This document shows, piece by piece, positions 1-19,613 of a stretch of DNA of 64,000 bases; within the stretch, counting starts at the first letter, position 1; each line of letters opens with the position of its first letter. The position numbers and the translations under genes are program-made. A model generated the notes under the pieces. The model saw nothing but the letters and a program-made list of their open reading frames with translations, was not told the DNA's origin and made no database searches. Source of the stretch: Pagrus major (lineage: Eukaryota; Chordata; Actinopteri; Spariformes; Sparidae); contig NC_133234.1 in NCBI RefSeq assembly GCF_040436345.1, positions 10,478,446 through 10,542,445 of the forward strand, read 5' to 3'.

Positions 1-49
1 AGCTTCCTCTTCTGATTCAAATTTCTTCCCCAAATTACGTAGTGCACCT
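1..49. repeat. Family A MITE, truncated by window edge
   Basis: Right end of a short inverted-repeat element. The terminal motif TAGTGCACCT is followed by TTAA at 50-53, the same end as in the complete copy at 15332-15646. The rest lies left of the window. Confidence 0.7.
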
Positions 50-311
50 TTAAGTGAAACAAGAAGATTAAAATGCTACTTTGACATAGCAAGGTCATAT
101 AAAAAATCTTCCAAGATAGCTATTAAACATTAAACTGACCTTTAAGGTAATAATACTGTACTAATACTGAACTATGTTATCTATTTCATGACTGATAATA
201 AATGTATGGAGGATGGTTGTTGTCAGGGCTGTGGTTGACAACGTGGTCTGGGGGGAAGTTCTACAGAATTTCTTAATGTTGATTCCAGTAATTTGGGCTT
301 ATCATATTTAA

Positions 312-656
312 AGGTGCAAAATGTAAGATTCTTGTTGAAAACATTCGAAAATTAACACAAATTAGCAACACAGTGTGAAGAAATAACAGTTTTGACATTA
401 TGACATCAATGTGTTGTGTTGCTGAGAGTTAGCATGCTAACCAGCTAGCCTGGCCCAAAGCTCCTGTGCTAGTGGTATAAACACCTTCCCGGTGCTCCAA
501 GCTCACAGTCTGGACCACTAGCTGTGCAGCTAACTGAGCTAACTAGCTAACGACAGCTACAGTTAGCAGCAGTTAGCGGTTACTCTACTGATATGCTGAT
601 CCCTATTTGTTTTGAGTATGAATTCAACATGTGGCCAATTCTTACATATTTCACCT
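312..656. repeat. Family B MITE, complete copy
   Basis: A 345-bp element with terminal inverted repeats. The left end reads AGGTGCAAAATGTAAGA and the right end CTTACATATTTCACCT, and TTAA flanks both sides (308-311 and 657-660). The interior is rich in GCTAGC/GCTAAC motifs shared with copies near 22.7, 28.5, 40.9, 48.7, 54.0, 56.2 and 56.6 kb. There is no coding capacity. It lies in the aqp8 intron after the last visible exon. Confidence 0.8.
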
Positions 657-799
657 TTAATTTGACAACTTTTTTAGGCCGAGAAGTAAAGGAATTAGTA
701 TTTCAACGCTGCTCTACTGTTGCTTTACACATTCATGTTGGAAAATAAAACACCATCGCTCTTATGGGTCCATAATCTTCTTCCTTACTGAGGTCTTAC

Positions 800-3365
800 C
801 CAGCAAATATGTTGGCTGTCACAGTGAGGCCGATGCAGAGAGGAGCCAATGGAGAGCGAGTCTGGCCGTTGATGGCCCCCATGCACACCACCATGGTGAG
901 GAAGGCGGTCATTATCACCTCTGCCAGGGTGGTCGCTGCCAGGTCTTTGTTGGTTACGTCAAAGGCGCCTCCAAGGGCAGCATTGGACGCGTTAAGGGGG
1001 AACACTCCCTGAATTCACAGCAAATTGAACATATATCATCCAGCGCATGATGAACCTGACTGGAGTGAAAAGTTATCATTTATTTTCAGTCTTCACTGTT
1101 TTTCTACTCAACAAAGCAAGTTTTTATCAGGATTAAAGGCCACTAAAGATACTAGTTGTTTATTGTTTTGTTGGGTCAAAACTTTCAGGATAATGAGAAA
1201 ATGAGTCCAAATTTGAATTTACTGTGTCAAAGTTATGAGATAAGGAACATTTTTAGTCAGTATTACTGGATAATACATCAACATTTTGAATTCCCAAGTC
1301 AAGATTTTGAAATATTAAGCCAAAGTCTGTTGACCCTGCTAACACCTGGCAAGCGATACAGAAGTATCAACTGCCGTGCCAACAGATTACAGAGCAGCTT
1401 CTTTCCTGAGACTCCTCAATATGTCCTCCACACTCCACCATAAAAATCATTTTTCTTAGACTTATTTATTTATTTATTCATTTCTATGGTTTTTCTTTTG
1501 TGAGTATCATAAAGGGAATACAACTTACATGTCCTAGTCCAGTCCTGTGATGTAGAATGATGAATAAAAGAACGTTGTACCACAACTTTTACTTACTAAG
1601 TCAAAATGAGATAAGTCAACATTTGGATTGAGGCATAATTAAGAGATACATCAAAATTTTAAGTCACTAAGTCAACATTATGAGACAGTATGTGAAAATA
1701 TTGATTTATCATCCAATATTTGACCTTACTGTGTCAAAGTTATGAGATATGTTAAACATTTTGAGTCAGAATTACAGGACAATACGTCAACATTTTCAAT
1801 TGCTAAATTAAGATTTTGAGATACTAAGCCAAGGTCTGTTCGCTCAGCTGCCGTCTGGCAAACGATACAGAAGTATCCGCTTCCACCAGACAACAGAGTA
1901 GCGTCTTTTGTCAGGCTGTGAGACTCCTGAACTGATCCTCCACACTCCAACATAATAATAATTTATCTATTTAATAAGTTTGTATAGTTTTCATGTATAA
2001 CTCTGTGTTGTTGAATAATAAATAAAATAACCTTATAATTTTGGTTAAGTGAGTCAAACTTATGAAATAATAAGTTAACATTTGGATTGAATTTAAAATA
2101 AGACGTAAGTCAAATTTAATATCACTAGGTCAACATTAACACGCTAAAATGAATTTATTATCAAACATTTTAACTTATTACCTCATAATTTCGATGTAGT
2201 TAGACATTACACAGTTACATTATATTATAGTACATTAAAGTATTTTTATTATGGCTAACTTTTGTAATTTTTCTTTTCTTCTCTTGGCATATTTGGGCTT
2301 CCACAGTTTTGCTCACCATGCTCAGACCAGCTCCGGCCATCCCTCCCAACATCTGAGCCACGACATAGGGCCCAAGCAGAAGAAGCTCCATCCCTCCGCA
2401 CATGTAGGCACTCAGAGACACCGCAGGGTTGAAGTGGCCCCCGCTGCAGTAAACATATTGAACTTTAGTCTCTGAACATCTTTGAAATGAGGTTATAAAC
2501 TGATAATGACAGCACCTATCTATCCTGCATGGGATAAACATATTTTCTGAACAATTATTTGTATTTGTACAAACTTTGTTGTATCAAATGGAGTAAGTCA
2601 GGCAGAAAATCATAAAAACCTAATCAAAACTTTCTTAAAAGTTGTTTTGGGGAAGAAATTTTAAGCCTTTTATGCCTAAACAAACTAAATAAACAAACTC
2701 TTTGTTTTCATGACTGAATAAACTGAATAAACAACCTGACCTTAAAGGACAACACAATTTCATACTTGTTTATATGTGGCGGACCCTGCCACCTTTCCAG
2801 CTTCAAACAGTGTTCTGGGGACCTTATTTTCCTCTGATAACAGCTTGTTTACTCAGTTATGGAAAAACAATTTTTTTATTATTAGCTCATTAATATTATA
2901 AATATTAAAATTCTGACTTTGAATTTTGTCTCCAAAACTACATAGTGCCCCTTTAATAAAGCTAGCCAATTCCACTTTAAATTATTGACGTGACCTTAAA
3001 TATATTGTAAAAACAATAAAATCATTCAGCCCAAAGACATACAATATCAAACATTTAAAACACACAACAACACTGAATGTCATCATCAGTCGTTACCTGA
3101 TTTGCCCAAAAATCTGGATCATCACTCCCAGTGCCAGTCCATGTGCCACAGCAGGCTGGATGATACCAGCTGTTCCCGTGTTCCCAACGACAGAAGCACA
3201 GCCCACAAACACGAACATGGCTGTCCCGAACAGCTCGGCCAGGCAGGGCTGCACATACTGCTCAAAGATGCTTCTCTTCTTGTTCGTCTTAGTGTCTCTC
3301 TCTGCCGCCGGCTCTCCCATGTCTGTCACTGTGAAGACCTCTGACTTGGTTTCTGCCCCTGACAT
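800..3365 (-). CDS. aqp8: Aquaporin-8, 5' three coding exons (partial gene)
   Basis: Membrane channel for water and small solutes such as ammonia or hydrogen peroxide (family knowledge). Visible coding exons on the minus strand are 3097-3365, 2317-2443 and 800-1008, joined by GT-AG introns with phases 2, 0 and 2. The ATG at 3365 gives [10 protein letters not shown]; a TTG in frame upstream is not a credible start. The roughly 201 residues visible include a short cytoplasmic N-terminus, a first helix ([18 protein letters not shown]), the first pore loop [10 protein letters not shown] with NPA at residues 95-97, and helices ending [21 protein letters not shown] sequence in exon 3. Exon 3 ends in IFAG, just before the family's GACMNPARAFGP segment. 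That second NPA box and the C-terminus must be left of the window, because 1-799 holds only repeats. Which fish aqp8 paralogue this is cannot be decided here. Confidence 0.93.
1150..1960 (+). mobile_element. Two degenerate LINE 3' fragments in a duplicated segment
   Basis: The blocks at about 1200-1443 and 1715-1955 are diverged copies of each other. Each carries a fragment translating to a motif like PGKRYRSI...[10 protein letters not shown], the C-terminal signature of fish non-LTR reverse transcriptase ORFs (compare LPSGRRYRSI in that family). Upstream of each is an AT-rich repeat of the type GTCAAAGTTATGAGATA, which continues to about 2180. Stops and indels break the frame. It lies in aqp8 intron 2. 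Confidence 0.6.
2636..2952. repeat. Family A MITE, diverged copy
   Basis: Shares the core GTGGCGGACCCTGCCACC and the flanking TTCCAGCTTCAAACAGT with other family A copies. The right end, CATAGTGCCCCT, is followed by TTAA (2953-2956). The left end has lost its terminal bases. It lies in aqp8 intron 1. Confidence 0.7.
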
Positions 3366-3461
3366 ACTGAATTGCAATAAAACCCCTTTCTACCTTGACT
3401 GAGATGTTCCACTGATGGACCACAGCCTACGACTAGGTGCTCTGATGTGGTCACAGTTATG

Positions 3462-3469
3462 TATATAAG
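3462..3469 (-). promoter_or_regulatory. aqp8: Possible TATA box of aqp8
   Basis: The minus strand reads CTTATATAC about 95-100 bp upstream of the aqp8 ATG at 3365, a plausible spacing for a TATA box plus short 5' UTR. No transcript evidence is available, and AT-rich matches are frequent in this DNA. Confidence 0.35.
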
Positions 3470-3789
3470 ACATTCTTAGGGTGATAGGACATACGCACAT
3501 CCCCATTTTTTTTTCCTCTGATGCCCCACCTTCCTGCAATTGTTTATATTCCCAAGACTCCTCTCACTCAATCATGTGGAGCTCATAAAAATACTAGCAC
3601 TGTTAGTGTCAGAGATACATGCAGATAAGGACGAGGGTGTCATATCAGTCAACAGCACAACAGCAACCACTTCCTCTAGTTTTCTTCCAGCTGGAGTGCG
3701 AAAACTTTGTTTTTATTACCCGTAATAACTGATTCTTTCAGGAAAGTGGAGCTATGAACTCGACACTCATTATGTAATGTCACTTTTAG

Positions 3790-6075
3790 GTTGATGAGGT
3801 GGTGGAAGAAGTAGTCAGATCTTTAACTTCAGTAAAAGTTGCAATACTAGAGTGTAACAAAAACCTTACTTGGGTAGAAAGCACAAAAGTATTCAGATCA
3901 AAATATACTTACTACCAAAAGTAAAATAACTCATTATGTGGTATGTTTCAGAATTATGTATGTTATATAACTGGACTTTAATTAGTTATGCTAAATGCAT
4001 AACTATGTGTACAACTGTGTGAGTAAAGGTAAACCTAATTTTAATTACTAAGCTTAGCCTAGGATAACACATAATAATGGATTAGTTAATTTAGATTTTG
4101 TATTAATAATCTCCAAACTCAGTACTAAATCAAACTATTAAATACATTTAGTGAAGTTAAAAGTACTATAATTCCTCCCAAAATGTAGGTTTTGAAATAT
4201 ACAATATAACCCCCCTCCATAGAATGCCATTAAATATATATACAGATATACAGAAGACATGACAATGTCAACTACAACCCTGACCACAACCGTCTTCCAC
4301 ACGTGTTTATTATCAGATAGATAACAAAGGGTTATGGTTATCACCTCATAGGTCAGTTTAATGTTTAATGTCTGTCTAGAAAGAGTTTTGAGATAACCCT
4401 CCGATTTTTAATTAGCTTGTAAATCTGCAATATAAATAATAACCGTGGCTGTCAAATAAATGTAGCATATGAAGTGAAAAGTGCAATATTTCCCTCAGAA
4501 ATGTCACAATAACACATTGTAACTATATTGTAAGCGCCTTTTGAGTCAACCAAGGACATTTTACAAATCCAGATAAGAAAATCAGCACCTAATGAGAGAT
4601 AACAGTGAGAAGAAAGATGATAACAGTAATGTTCACAACAAAGAACAACATCAACAGCCCGAATAACACATTCATAATACAGCCTACACATTATAAAGCA
4701 GCAGGCTTGTCTGAGGCAGGTGAGATTTCAGGTACGACTTAAAGCAGGTGTGTAGGGGTGGAGAAGGTTGGATGCACCGAGCTATGGCGAGAACTATAAC
4801 CAGATTTTGGAGCCAGTGCAGCACTGTAGTCTTTTCAACCTCCACATACACCAAGGAGGAGGGCATGACAGGTATGAAGACGATTTGGTGATGTGTTTGA
4901 TGCACGTCAGAGGGCGGAGGGTCAGAGGGTGGATTCCAAAGTTACACCAAGATTTTTGACCTCAGAAACAGAGGAAGTAATAAAATCAGGTGTGGAAAAT
5001 ATTTGTACAGGGGACTTTACGAAAGTGTGGCCGGGGAGGCGATGAGGACAACACAGATGTATCCTGATTACGTTTAAGATAATTGCAGGTCAACAGAGCA
5101 CTAATATCATGGGAGTTTGCCCGAGGGCTTGGTGTGTATGTAAAGTTGTTATTCATCAGAATTGCACTGAAGACTGAGGCCGAGCTGACGCATTTAATGC
5201 CCAAGAGGGAGAACAGTAATGTATACATGATGAAGATGTTACTGTGTGACATGTGAACCTAGAGCTGACTGGCTAGGGTTTGCTCAAGGAGTTATCATAA
5301 CATTTACAATATGAATGAGGTAATAATACAAACTCAGAAAATATTTATCTTTTCCAAAACTGAATAAACAAGCTGTTCTCGGAGGAAAATAAGGTCCCCA
5401 GATCACTGTTTGAAGCTAGAAAGGTGGCAGGGTCCGCCACATATAAACAAAGTAAAACAGTATAGAATTGTGCTCTCCTTTAAGGTCAGTTTGTATATTT
5501 AGTCATGAAAATGACAAGCGTTTATTTTAGTTTGTTTAAGCATTAAAAAAATCGTTCAAATCTTCTTTTTCTTTTAAATTAAAATGTCTTCCACAAAACT
5601 ACACAGGGCACCTTTAACACCTAATAAAACTACCTAATAGAAGTATAACATAAGATACAAAAAAAAGTCAATATAACTAATGTAACTATGTACATTTACT
5701 CAAGAGTAAGTACACTTTTAAAGTACTTGTGCTTTACTTGAATCTTCCATCTTGTGCTTATTTATACTTCCACTCCATGACATTCTGGAGGCAAATATTG
5801 TACTTTTTACTCCACCACATTCATTTATTAGCTTTAATTACTAGTAATTTAGCAAACCACTGCATCAGAGGCAAAGTAATGCATTTTTAAATTAACTTAT
5901 TTTATCAGCAACTGGATTTAAAAAGCACAGATTCAAATAATCTGAGGAATGCTAAATATCTGACCTGATAATCAGCCGGGTATACAGTATATACACTACG
6001 TACATGTACAGTAAATATATGTATGATTTACTTTTACTTGTACTTTTGATAATTAAGTACTTTTCTATTAGGAAA
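3790..6075. repeat. Composite repeat region between aqp8 and lcmt1
   Basis: This gene-free stretch holds two outer segments. The left one (about 3795-3930) has TACTTAGT/AAAAGTATTCAGATC-type sequence. The right one (about 5690-6070) has the complementary ACTCAAGAGTAAGTAC and TTTTTACTCCACCACATT. Together they resemble the two ends of a common fish TIR element, split by later insertions. Between them lies unassigned single-copy-looking sequence (4400-5260) and a family A MITE (about 5298-5613). No gene is recognised. Confidence 0.45.
5298..5613. repeat. Family A MITE
   Basis: Contains the family core (GGTGGCAGGGTCCGCCACAT) and a right end ACACAGGGCACCT followed by TTAA (5614-5617). The left terminus is decayed. 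It is nested in the composite repeat region. Confidence 0.7.
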
Positions 6076-6739
6076 ATTAGTTTTGATACTTAAGTATGTT
6101 AAATAGCACATACTTTCACACATTTGACCAATGTAAACTTTTACCACAATATGTTGAAGTATGACTTTCAGGTACATTTACCAAGACTGATATTATAATA
6201 TGGTACATAATTATGGAATATGTGATATAGTTTAAGGTACAGTGTAGTGATATAGTATAACATAACAGAATAATACAACAATATGACACACGGTGTAACA
6301 CAGTATATAAGAAATAAAACATTAAGTATAGTAGCATGTTATAACAGAATAGAATAGACTAATATAATATAGTATGCGTATGATGTATTGTGATATACAA
6401 CAAAATATATCAACAAGTTTCTCATCAGTCCAAAAGAGAGACAGTGGAGAGGGAGGGCTGCCTGATTGCCTCAGGTGAATCAAATACTGTGAGACGTGTC
6501 CACACAATCAGCTCACTATACTGATATCTTTCCCTCCCACTGCAGATAAGACATCTGATAATTACATATCAGGGTCAATAACAAAGTACATAAATGAACA
6601 AAGACACAGTCGTACGCAAAAGGAAATTTTTATTCAACTGCACTTGATCAGCATTATTCAAATATAATCTATCACAAACTAGTCAGTCATGTCCTCTTTG
6701 CTGTTTTAAAGCTAAGCTCAAGAATATAAACTATTTTAA

Positions 6740-7235
6740 AGGGTAACTCCACCACTTTTACACATTAAAGTGTGTTTACAGGTCTGGGGGAGTGCTACTG
6801 TGTCTGTGGAAAAAAAGCAGTATAAAGCCTTTTGTAGCTCCAGAAGAAGCTGCATGTTATCTGATACATTTCTTCCAATGATGTCATTCAGTGGATATGT
6901 TGCATTGTGGGTAATGTAGGCAGCAAGTTTTGAAAAGCAGTCTGCTGGTTTAGAATTGCACTTCTGTAACACTGTTGGACTCATTACGGACAGTTTAAAA
7001 ACAGAGATACCATCTTTTTAATTCCACACATTCCTCTTCCTTCTCAGGACCTGGTGCCTACATTACCCACAATGCAACCTTGCCACAGGGTGACATCACT
7101 GGAGGCAACTTATGAGATTACATGCAGCTTTCTCTGGTGACACAAAAGACTTTATACTACTTTTTTCCCACATATGCAGTAGTACTCCCCAAAGCCTGTT
7201 AACACTTTAATGTGTAAAATTACCGGAGTTACCCT
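6740..7235. repeat. Family C foldback MITE
   Basis: A 496-bp element flanked by TTAA on both sides (6736-6739 and 7236-7239). The ends are inverted repeats: AGGGTAACTCCACCACTTTT on the left and its imperfect complement ending GGAGTTACCCT on the right. Complementarity continues inwards: ATTGTGGGTAATGTAGGCA near 6903 matches TGCCTACATTACCCACAAT near 7052, so most of the element can fold on itself. It lies just downstream of, or inside, the lcmt1 3' UTR. Confidence 0.8.
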
Positions 7236-7772
7236 TTAAGGGCACCTGTAAATTACCTAGTAGTTGCATGTAACGCACTCTAGTTCGACACTACTTCTAT
7301 GGCATGCATACAGGTTTTGTAAGAAAATGAATCTGGGAGGTACAACTGATTAATAAATAAAATCAAAATAGCACATAAAAACCAGACAAGGACAAATATA
7401 TGACATCTGAAATTCTTCAAACTTCGCACATTCTTTAAATCATTTTTCAGTGATTGCGTCGTCAAAGAATTACAAAATATGTCTGAAGGCAAATTAATAA
7501 AACAAACTTGTTTTACAGTTGGTAATTCAGTGCCAGTGTAGTGACAAACCTCTTCACCTCTTATCTCAGTGACACTAGCTCACAAAGGATGCTCATGAAA
7601 TCACATTCTGCTGATGCCCCGAGTTTTGACACCGGAACAGCTCCCGGATGAGGGCTTGATGGAGAATAAGTGCTTCCTCTTTTCCCGATGTCTCCCTTTA
7701 TACATCTTCTCCTGTTGTTGATTTTGGCCAACACACATGTAAAGCGGGTCCAACAGTGGCGCGGGCTCACAA

Positions 7773-15817
<8,045 letters not shown>

Positions 15818-17559
15818 TAATGATCCTTGTCCCAACGTTATGTGGCCAGCATGAAAAAAAAACCTCGCCCACCTGCTTTAACGTTACACTGGCTAGCTAC
15901 AACAAGCTAGCTAACTGGCTATCTCGAGTTGACAGGTGGGCTTGTTATAGCAAAACGGGGAGGAAGAAGAATAAAACCGTGAGCATTATCGGGTTACTCA
16001 GCTACCTGTGTGTGGTAGAAAAACTGCGAGTTGGATGAAAGTGAGCAGTATTTAAAGAGGGGGTAATGTTTTGCTGGCTAATAACAAGTTGCACGGAGCC
16101 AGAAATGAACGGACAGTTCCGACCAGATGACACTTCCGGTTGGTATTTTTCAGAATAAAGGCATCACAGAAAAAGCTCTCATTTGGCACACAAATAAAAT
16201 AAAACTAGAACTAAATGCAACGCGCTGCACCGTCTCAGCAGTGTTGTATGTGTTAAAATGTGTGTCTAAATGTCTAAGCTGTGTCCGTGTTTACACTGAG
16301 CATCATCTTTTGATAGACAGAAACAGGCTTGCACTGGTTGACGTTTAACCTGAAATTGATAATATTAACCATAAGCACAGACAGATGGTTGTGTCTTACA
16401 GAAACTTGCTTAATGTCACTTTGTTTTCCATATGACCCATTTCCATTCATACTCTTCTTGTAGTTTTTAAAATAGTATAGTAGGTATCTTCACCAAATTC
16501 ATACTTTGGTAAATGGAGGTGAAGTGATTCTACAGAATAGTCAGAAATCAAATCCACTGAAAGAAACACCTGAAAACAGGCAACAAGGATGATATAAGAG
16601 AGTGGGTTGGTGTCACACTTAGGGGAAACATCAAACAGGTGCAGAACAGTGACAGAACATCAAGCCCTATGTGAAATCTGGGATCTGAAGCCCTGCTGAC
16701 ACCTTTCTTAAAAAATTGTGTGGTGATGCTTCTCAGACAATTAAGAATTCATTTGTGGCATCTGAGGAGTGTGTCAGGGAGCCTGATGCAGCACGTAGAA
16801 AGTCACATGAAAGACTTGTCCTATTTGTTGAAGAAACTTCAGCAGCTTTATTAAAAATCCATTTGAAAAGCCACAAAGGGGAGAAACCAAAATGATGGAA
16901 ATCTAGGTTGTTGGTCTCAGATAGTGTCCAAAGTGATGGAGGACAAGGATGCCAAGTGGACTGGAGATAATATGACCTCATTTTCCATTGAATTTTTCTT
17001 TCTTTTTTATTTTTTTACAGGTGGATCTTTTAAAGTTTTTCTGTAATATGCTGACTGTCAGACTGCATCAATCATTAAAAATGTGTGTAGAAATCTAACA
17101 GGGAGTTCAATCAAAACTGATGTTAATTGTCAGATTTAAAGAAAAAGAAAAAGAGGATATTATGATGGTGATACACACTTAGGACTCATAATACTGCACA
17201 GTCATGAGTTGATTCCAGAGTGTGCAGGCACTTATTGCCATACTTGTAGCAACTGCTGCCTAATGCAATACACATTACAACATTATAAAATAACAGCTTC
17301 TAAATCATTTTGATGCTACAGTGTCTTGTAATAGAGTGAATGGTGTCTCTGTCACAGCCACTCTGCATGGGATTTGTATTTACCACAGTAGTGTTGCACT
17401 CAGAAACTGTGGGGGGCGCCAAATCACACAAAATGCCAATTTCTACATAATGTTGCATAACATAATGTTATCATTATTAGAAAATAGCAACCTATATTGC
17501 CTTCTCATGCAAAGACACTGAAAAAAAGTATGCTACTTACAGAACCAATCTGGAGCACG

Positions 17560-18814
17560 AGTTCAACCAAAATGAAAATTCAGTCATTATCTACACAGCC
17601 TCATGCCGTTGGAAAGTTGTGTGAAATTTTGTAGTCCACAAAACATTTCTGGAGCTTTACAGCAAAATGGCGTTGCAGAATTCCCCTTAAACAAATGAAG
17701 TAGATGGGGACTTGTTTTAAAATCTTAAAAACAACAACAACAACAACAGAAAGATATTATGGCTCCATACATGCTGTCCAGTGCAAACCAAGTCTTCAGA
17801 AGCCCTGAGATGCCAAAATTTATTTGACAAGACATCATTTACACCCTTGATGTGCAGTCGGTATTCAGACAGGGTGTGTGCTGAGGCTTTTAGCTTTGCA
17901 GCTACAGTCAAGATTTCATCTTTAAAAAAGGGTTTAAATAACAATTTTCCAACTCAAGTTGAGATCTAAGGGCTTCCAGAGACTTGGATTAGAGCTTATA
18001 CCAAAGAAGCTGTATGAAGCAATTCTACATATCTTTTTCAGTTGTTTTTTATTTATGTATTTTACATTTTAAAGGTGCACTATGTAGTTTTGGAGAAGAA
18101 ATTCAAACTCAGAATTTAATATTTACATTAATAATGCAGTAATAACACAAACTCAGACCACTGTTTGAAGCTAGAAAGGTGGCAGGGTCCGCCAAATATA
18201 AACAAAGTAAACCAGTATGAAAACCAGTATGATTTTTTCAGTTAATCCAGGCACAAAAACAAAATGAGTTTGTCTATTTAGTTTGTGTAGGCATTGAAAA
18301 ATGAATAAAAATTAAAGAAACATTTAAACAATTATTTCCCAAAACTACTACTATAAGTGGCTCCATACATCTTGTCCAGCCCAATCCAAGTCTCTGGAAG
18401 CCCTGAGATCCCAAATTGATTTGAAAAGACTATATTTGCTCCCTCGACGCACAGTTGAGCTCGTGCACCCACTTCAGACAGGGCGCACGCTTTTAACACT
18501 TTTAGCTCAGCAGTCACAGTAAAGATTTCGTCTTAAAAAAAGATTTCATAAACATCTTTTCAAATCAATTTGGGATCTCAGGGCTTGCAGAGACTTGGAT
18601 TACGCCATTTTATGTTTTGTTTTGTTTTTGTTTTTTACATTTTAAAACAAGTCCCCATCTACTTCAGTTGTTTGACAGAACGCCACAGCGCTGTTCTGCC
18701 CTGAAGCTCCAGGAATGTTATGTTGTCTAAGGAACTTCACCTGACTTTCCATCCGCATGGGTGTGAGTAGATATGACTTGTCATGACATTTTCATTTTTA
18801 GGTGAACTTATCCT
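17560..18814. repeat. Family D element, tandemly duplicated
   Basis: The left part begins near ATGAAAATTCAGTCATTATC, and the right end is GGTGAACTTATCCT followed by TTAA (18815-18818). A segment of about 240 bp (GGCTCCATACAT...AGAGACTTGGATTA) is present twice, at about 17760-17998 and 18359-18602, in direct orientation, with a family A copy between. The same family is seen at 49800-50230. Non-coding. Confidence 0.7.
18073..18345. repeat. Family A MITE nested in family D
   Basis: Left end AGGTGCACTATGTAGTTTTG after TTAA (18069-18072), with the usual GGTGGCAGGGTCCGCC core. The right end stops at CCCAAAACTACTA without a proper terminus. It lies between the two direct repeats of family D. Confidence 0.7.
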
Positions 18815-18959
18815 TTAATGTGTTTTTGGCATATAAATGCACCATTAAAGTTAAGCCTGTTCTCTAGTTTTATTAATCTGCATGAGCGCTACAAACACAT
18901 GCACATTTATGAATGAACGAGTCAATCAGTTTTCGTTATTATGGCATTGTTTTTATAGC

Positions 18960-19613
18960 GGTGAATGATTTTCTTTCCCATGTGTGTGTGTCCGGGCTCC
19001 TCCTGTCAGTGTCCAGGGGGAGGTGTTGCTGTCTGGCAGATGCTGCGGTGCTCCAACGTTACTTCCTGCCGCTCTCTCCCCCTCTCCTCTCCCCCTCTCC
19101 TCTCCTCTCCTCCTCTCTGTGCTGGCAGTGAGCAGAGGTGAGCTGCTGCCGCCGCCGCCGCCGCTGCTGATCACTCGGCTCCCTGCTCCGCTCTGGGGAA
19201 GAAGAAAAAAACGGATTATCCAGCTCGGTAACGTTAGCTCGTCGGCTAACGGTCAACACAGCGACCGAGAAGAGCCATGAAAAGCCGCCGGAGCCGGTGA
19301 AAGTTAGCCACGGCTCACTTGGGGACTTTAATGTGCGGATACAAACCAAAAAGGAGGTTCGCGGATCATGCCGTCGTCCCCAACGGGAACTTTCCTCTAG
19401 AATTTCCACTTGGGAAAGGCTAGCTTAGGGGCTAGCGAGGCTACAAACTATTTTTAATTGGCTTTGGGCTCCATGGCTCTCGCTTGTTTTTCCCTGTCAT
19501 AGCGACAGCCTGGGAAATTAAAAACTGGGGGAGAGGCCCTGTGAACTTCATGACAAACCAAAGCCCGGCTTTGAAGCGTTACTTCGGAAGGACGGACTGG
19601 CAAGGGAGCGAAA
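18960..19613 (+). promoter_or_regulatory. arhgap17: arhgap17 promoter / 5' UTR region, GC-rich
   Basis: The only extended GC-rich, CpG-containing stretch near the gene. It contains a pyrimidine tract (about 19064-19117), a (GCC)n run near 19148, and several ATGs upstream of the true start (near 19277, 19331, 19368, 19473, 19550). No TATA box is obvious. The transcription start cannot be fixed from sequence. If the mRNA begins before 19277, these upstream ATGs would lie in its leader. Confidence 0.55.

Larger units (their letters stand above)
15818..18950. other. Intergenic region between lcmt1 and arhgap17
   Basis: The lcmt1 promoter should lie in about 15818-16150, with moderately GC-rich sequence around ACTTCCGGTT (16131), an ETS-type motif common in housekeeping promoters. 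16150-17550 shows no recognised gene or repeat. 17560-18814 is a family D repeat with a family A insertion. Short open frames here look random. Confidence 0.5.

Noticed and set aside
1..799. Remaining aqp8 exons (second NPA box)
   Set aside because: I looked for the GACMNPARAFGP segment on the minus strand; only family A and B repeats and AT-rich sequence are present, so the exons are outside the window.
1156..1443. 95-codon frame as a small gene
   Set aside because: It is a LINE C-terminal scrap fused to an AT-rich repeat, and it is repeated in broken form at 1.7-1.96 kb.
3540..6500. Short frames between aqp8 and lcmt1
   Set aside because: All are under 90 codons and fall in repeats or AT-rich DNA.
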